Of a stretch of DNA of 64,000 bases, positions 61,323 to 64,000 are shown piece by piece. Under the pieces are notes generated by a model. The model had not been told where the DNA came from. It did not search any database and worked only from the letters and a program-made list of their open reading frames with translations. Both the position numbers and the translations under genes were made by a program. Every line of letters starts with the position of its first letter. Within the stretch, counting starts at the first letter, position 1. The stretch is taken from contig JAKVBT010000001.1 of NCBI GenBank assembly GCA_022446905.1, forward strand, positions 1-64,000, read 5' to 3'. This stretch comes from Phycisphaerales bacterium. Its GTDB lineage: Bacteria > Planctomycetota > Phycisphaerae > Phycisphaerales > SM1A02.

Positions 61323-64000
61323 TCAGCCCCAGTCTTGGAGTAGCAGGAGAAGATCAACGGTGCCGATCTCATTGTCTTCATCGCCATCAATATCGTAGCG
61401 CCAAGTTTGCGTGCCCCATACAGAGAGCAATGTGATGAGATCTATGTGATCAACCACAGTCGAGCCGTCGTTGTCGGCCTCGAACCCATCAGGGATCCAG
61501 TTTTGATCAGCATCGAGTACATCACCGAGCACGATTTCATCCCAGTCATCAACACCATTTCCGTTCCAGTCCCCGGGATATGGTTCGCAAGAATTTTCCC
61601 CGAGGCCACTGCACGTGGTAATCGTGCCCTGACCTTCACGGATCTCATCATTGGTTGCAAACCAAGAGCGGAATGGGGTGATGTTGATCCCAGCACCCAA
61701 AAGTATGGCAGCGCCATCGTCGCACTCTTCGCCATCAAGATGCCCATCTACCAGACAGTTGTCAAATGATGGGAGTGGATATGACCAGTCGATGTGGAGG
61801 GCTTTACCTATTCCCGCATGATTACCTACAAACGCGCAGTGAGTGAACTCAGGACCAAGTCCACAGTCCCAGATCTTGATCCCGCCACCTCTACAAGCTG
61901 TGTTGTCGAAGATTGATGAATCTTCCATGGTCATATTAGACCCGCCCTTGAGGTTGATGCCGCCGCCCTGTTCTGCCCAATTGGAATGTAAGCGGATGCC
62001 GCTCAGTTCGACATCGGCCACATGAACCATGTACATGCCTCCGCCAAAGCCGTCGTAGGATTCTCCAGAAGCGATGTTTCCAGAGATCGTGCCACCATCC
62101 CAAGTCAGTGCACCATAATAAATCGCAATACCACCACCGCTAATATTGGAGGTGTTGTTGATGAGTGATGTGTCGAACGCAAACAATCGATCATTTGAGC
62201 CCTCATCGTGCTCCACATAAAGCCCGCCACCACGCACTCCAGACACATTGTTCACAAAGGTTGTGCCATCAGTAAATGTGAGCACCATGTCGTTCTCGTG
62301 ATACACATCACTGTCATCAAGGTATGGAGCAGTGAAAAGACCTCCGCCGTAATCAATAGCATCATTCGCTTCGATGGTGACGCCAGCGAGACCCACCGAG
62401 CCCAATCCAACCGCATAGATGCCACCACCATAAATCGCCGCAGTGTTATTACTGCACGAGCCGCCATCCCAATCAACCACACTGTCATTGACATGGAGAC
62501 CACCACCATCAAGATTGGCGACACCATCTGCCATATCAACATCCGCCAACACACATATCGCATTGTCAAACACACCCATGATGCCACCGCGCTGCGCGGA
62601 ACCACCTTCAATCGTTGTTGAGCTGGCGTTCAATATGGCATCCTGACCAGAAACCCAGACCACACCACCATTGCCACTTGCTTGGCCCGTGTGTAGCCTG
62701 CATTGCTGATCAAATTGGGGCTGGCCATCAAGAATGGCGACAACGCCGCCATCGACTGCGGTGCTGTCTCCGATTTCACAATCACTAAATTGTGGGGTGG
62801 CATCTGCGGATATATGCAGGCTGCCTCCCGTAGATGACGCTGTGCCCTGGTTCATGTCGAGACTCTCAAAGTCACCATTGGACTGAGCAGCAAAGAAGAT
62901 CTGGCCGCCACGAGCGTTCGATGTGTTGCGCGACAATTGACTTCGAGGAGACCCTCCAAATCCAATGAATGGCTCAACGGCAGGCGAAGCACCACCTTCC
63001 ACATACATAGCTCCACCATCTCCGCTTGATCGACAGCCAGTCACGCTGACAGCCTTGAAAATCGGTGTGCCACCTGATGCGACATAAATGCCACCACCTT
63101 GTGCTGCATCGACGCCTGCATCAACATCTGTCATCGTTGTACCTGTGATCTGAGGGTTCGCCGCATCCACCCGAATAAATCCGCCGGTTTGTGCTGCGTC
63201 AGCATCTGTCAAATCGCTATTTGTCATCAGACCACTAGAATTGTCGGCGTAATAAAGGTGCCCACCATCATTGGCATTGTTGGCATCGAGCGTCATATTG
63301 TTCAAACTTGAAAGACCAGATGCTGCAGAGTGGACAGCACCACCCGATACGCTCGCCGAAGAATTATCGATCACACCATCACTCATGATGATCGTGGCAT
63401 TCTCAACATATGCACCACCACCCCGAGTGGCAGAGCCGCCTCCTAAGGTGGTTGATGTTGCCGTGATGGTTGATCCACCAATTGCCCAGAGGTGCCCACC
63501 ATCGCCAGTGGCTTGATTGTTTGAAAGCGTCATCGCGATCAGAATGACCTCAGAAGCATCTTCTGCAGAAACGGCGCCGCCATCCATGGTGACATCACAC
63601 TGCTGCATCGTGCATGATGACACTGTGACGGTCGGCCCATCAAAAGCACTGATCGCTCCACCTGTCATGGCCTGACAGCCATTAAAGGTCGCTCCCGCAG
63701 AGGTACTGGTGATTGTGTGATCTGCAGCACCACTGAGGAATATGGCACCTCCGCGATCACCAGCCAAAGAGTTGGCAAATGTTGTGTCACCAGATACATC
63801 TAGAGGGTTCGCGATGTTGCTCAGAAGGCCAGAGGCCATACAAATATCACCACCATCCTCAGTGGCTGAGTTATCTGCAAATGCACTATCTACAACAGTA
63901 ATTGTTCCAACTACTGCAGCTGGGTCATTGGTCTCGCCACAAATCCCGCCACCGGAACCTGCATGGCTATTGATCAAACTGCAGTTGTTCAATGTCATGG
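61323..64000 (-). CDS. Pmp-type beta-helix exoprotein with dockerin-like C-terminus (5' end beyond window)
   Basis: At least 892 residues of a larger protein; the frame is open at the window edge, so the signal and N-terminus are missing. About 25 copies of a GG[AGQHS][IVLM] turn, spaced roughly 25-45 residues, with Asn-rich strands (NNTSNISGG, FVNNVSG), match the chlamydial polymorphic membrane protein repeat, a right-handed beta helix. The last 54 residues hold two Asp-rich loops (DNDGSTVVDHIDL, DIDGDEDNEIGTVDL) ending in DWG, like the two other dockerin-tailed proteins. It is probably a surface or secreted adhesin-like protein. Confidence 0.85.
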   Translation of the reverse strand, partial: MTLNNCSLINSHAGSGGGICGETNDPAAVVGTITVVDSAFADNSATEDGGDICMASGLLSNIANPLDVSGDTTFANSLAGDRGGAIFLSGAADHTITSTSAGATFNGCQAMTGGAISAFDGPTVTVSSCTMQQCDVTMDGGAVSAEDASEVILIAMTLSNNQATGDGGHLWAIGGSTITATSTTLGGGSATRGGGAYVENATIIMSDGVIDNSSASVSGGAVHSAASGLSSLNNMTLDANNANDGGHLYYADNSSGLMTNSDLTDADAAQTGGFIRVDAANPQITGTTMTDVDAGVDAAQGGGIYVASGGTPIFKAVSVTGCRSSGDGGAMYVEGGASPAVEPFIGFGGSPRSQLSRNTSNARGGQIFFAAQSNGDFESLDMNQGTASSTGGSLHISADATPQFSDCEIGDSTAVDGGVVAILDGQPQFDQQCRLHTGQASGNGGVVWVSGQDAILNASSTTIEGGSAQRGGIMGVFDNAICVLADVDMADGVANLDGGGLHVNDSVVDWDGGSCSNNTAAIYGGGIYAVGLGSVGLAGVTIEANDAIDYGGGLFTAPYLDDSDVYHENDMVLTFTDGTTFVNNVSGVRGGGLYVEHDEGSNDRLFAFDTSLINNTSNISGGGIAIYYGALTWDGGTISGNIASGESYDGFGGGMYMVHVADVELSGIRLHSNWAEQGGGINLKGGSNMTMEDSSIFDNTACRGGGIKIWDCGLGPEFTHCAFVGNHAGIGKALHIDWSYPLPSFDNCLVDGHLDGEECDDGAAILLGAGINITPFRSWFATNDEIREGQGTITTCSGLGENSCEPYPGDWNGNGVDDWDEIVLGDVLDADQNWIPDGFEADNDGSTVVDHIDLITLLSVWGTQTWRYDIDGDEDNEIGTVDLLLLLQDWG
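61860..63990 (-). repeat. Tandem Pmp-like repeats within the exoprotein gene
   Basis: Degenerate repeats encoding Gly-Gly-rich turns such as RGGGIKIWD, QGGGINLKG, YGGGIYAVG, DGGAMYVEG and RGGAIFLSG. I count about 25. The repeats are divergent at DNA level, so this is an old, not recent, expansion. Confidence 0.75.

Overview
The window reads as chromosomal DNA of a planctomycete, most likely of the Phycisphaerae/Phycisphaerales type. I infer this from gene content only. Three exported proteins end in short dockerin-like Asp-rich modules that finish in an A/N/D-W-G motif. There is also a Pmp-type beta-helix exoprotein, a two-domain ThiE, many small lipoproteins, and housekeeping genes scattered outside their usual operons. 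Coding density is very high. Eleven neighbouring gene pairs share a 4-base stop/start overlap (nine ATGA, two GTGA), and several convergent genes overlap at their 3' ends. I see no rRNA, CRISPR array, insertion sequence, prophage or recognisable defence island.

Layout. 0.3-4.5 kb: zinc-ribbon membrane protein, thioesterase, a DciA-like (DUF721) gene missed by simple long-ORF reading, an ABC ATPase, then a 508-base non-coding stretch with two near-consensus parS sites in front of parB; no parA is adjacent. 4.5-8.1 kb: nucleotide-sugar and polysaccharide genes (GDP-fucose-synthase-like, XrtA-type deacetylase, NDP-sugar epimerase) and panC. 8.3-18 kb: sucD, purM, an outer-membrane barrel, a metallophosphoesterase, rdgB, queF, a TPR lipoprotein, dnaN and transketolase. 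18-23 kb: exported redox proteins (AhpC-like, DsbD-alpha-like, rhodanese-like), an MBL hydrolase and a large sugar-dehydrogenase-like exoprotein. 23-31.5 kb: tRNA-Ile, mdh, a K+ channel, gap, cobalamin adenosyltransferase, an arylsulfotransferase-like exoprotein, an isolated atpG, an MBL hydrolase and thiE. 31.6-44.2 kb: aminopeptidase, arginine-phosphatase-like protein, then a run of co-directional envelope genes around an LptB-type ATPase, a class-IV aminotransferase and dnaE. 44.2-51.5 kb: pseudo-receiver/GAF protein, the tsaB-phosphoesterase-DNA methyltransferase operon, and a divergent TolC/HlyD pair. 51.5-64 kb: ubiX, a fungal-type cytosine deaminase, an NRAMP-like carrier, thiolase, FBPase, a PrpD-family protein, an amino-acid permease with C-terminal USP domains, and the 3' part of a Pmp-repeat exoprotein that runs off the window.

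How the genes fit together. Central carbon metabolism (tkt, gap, fbp, mdh, sucD, thiolase), replication and segregation (dnaE, dnaN, DciA, ParB/parS) and envelope biogenesis are mixed rather than grouped by pathway. The parS/parB locus with dciA and dnaN within 15 kb suggests that the chromosome origin may be nearby, but dnaA and a DnaA-box cluster are not seen. No single locus clearly declares itself a new system. The best leads are the LptB-centred envelope cluster with several unrecognised proteins (33.6-39.0 kb), the methyltransferase/phosphoesterase/TsaB operon, and the soluble DsbD-alpha/AhpC-like pair.
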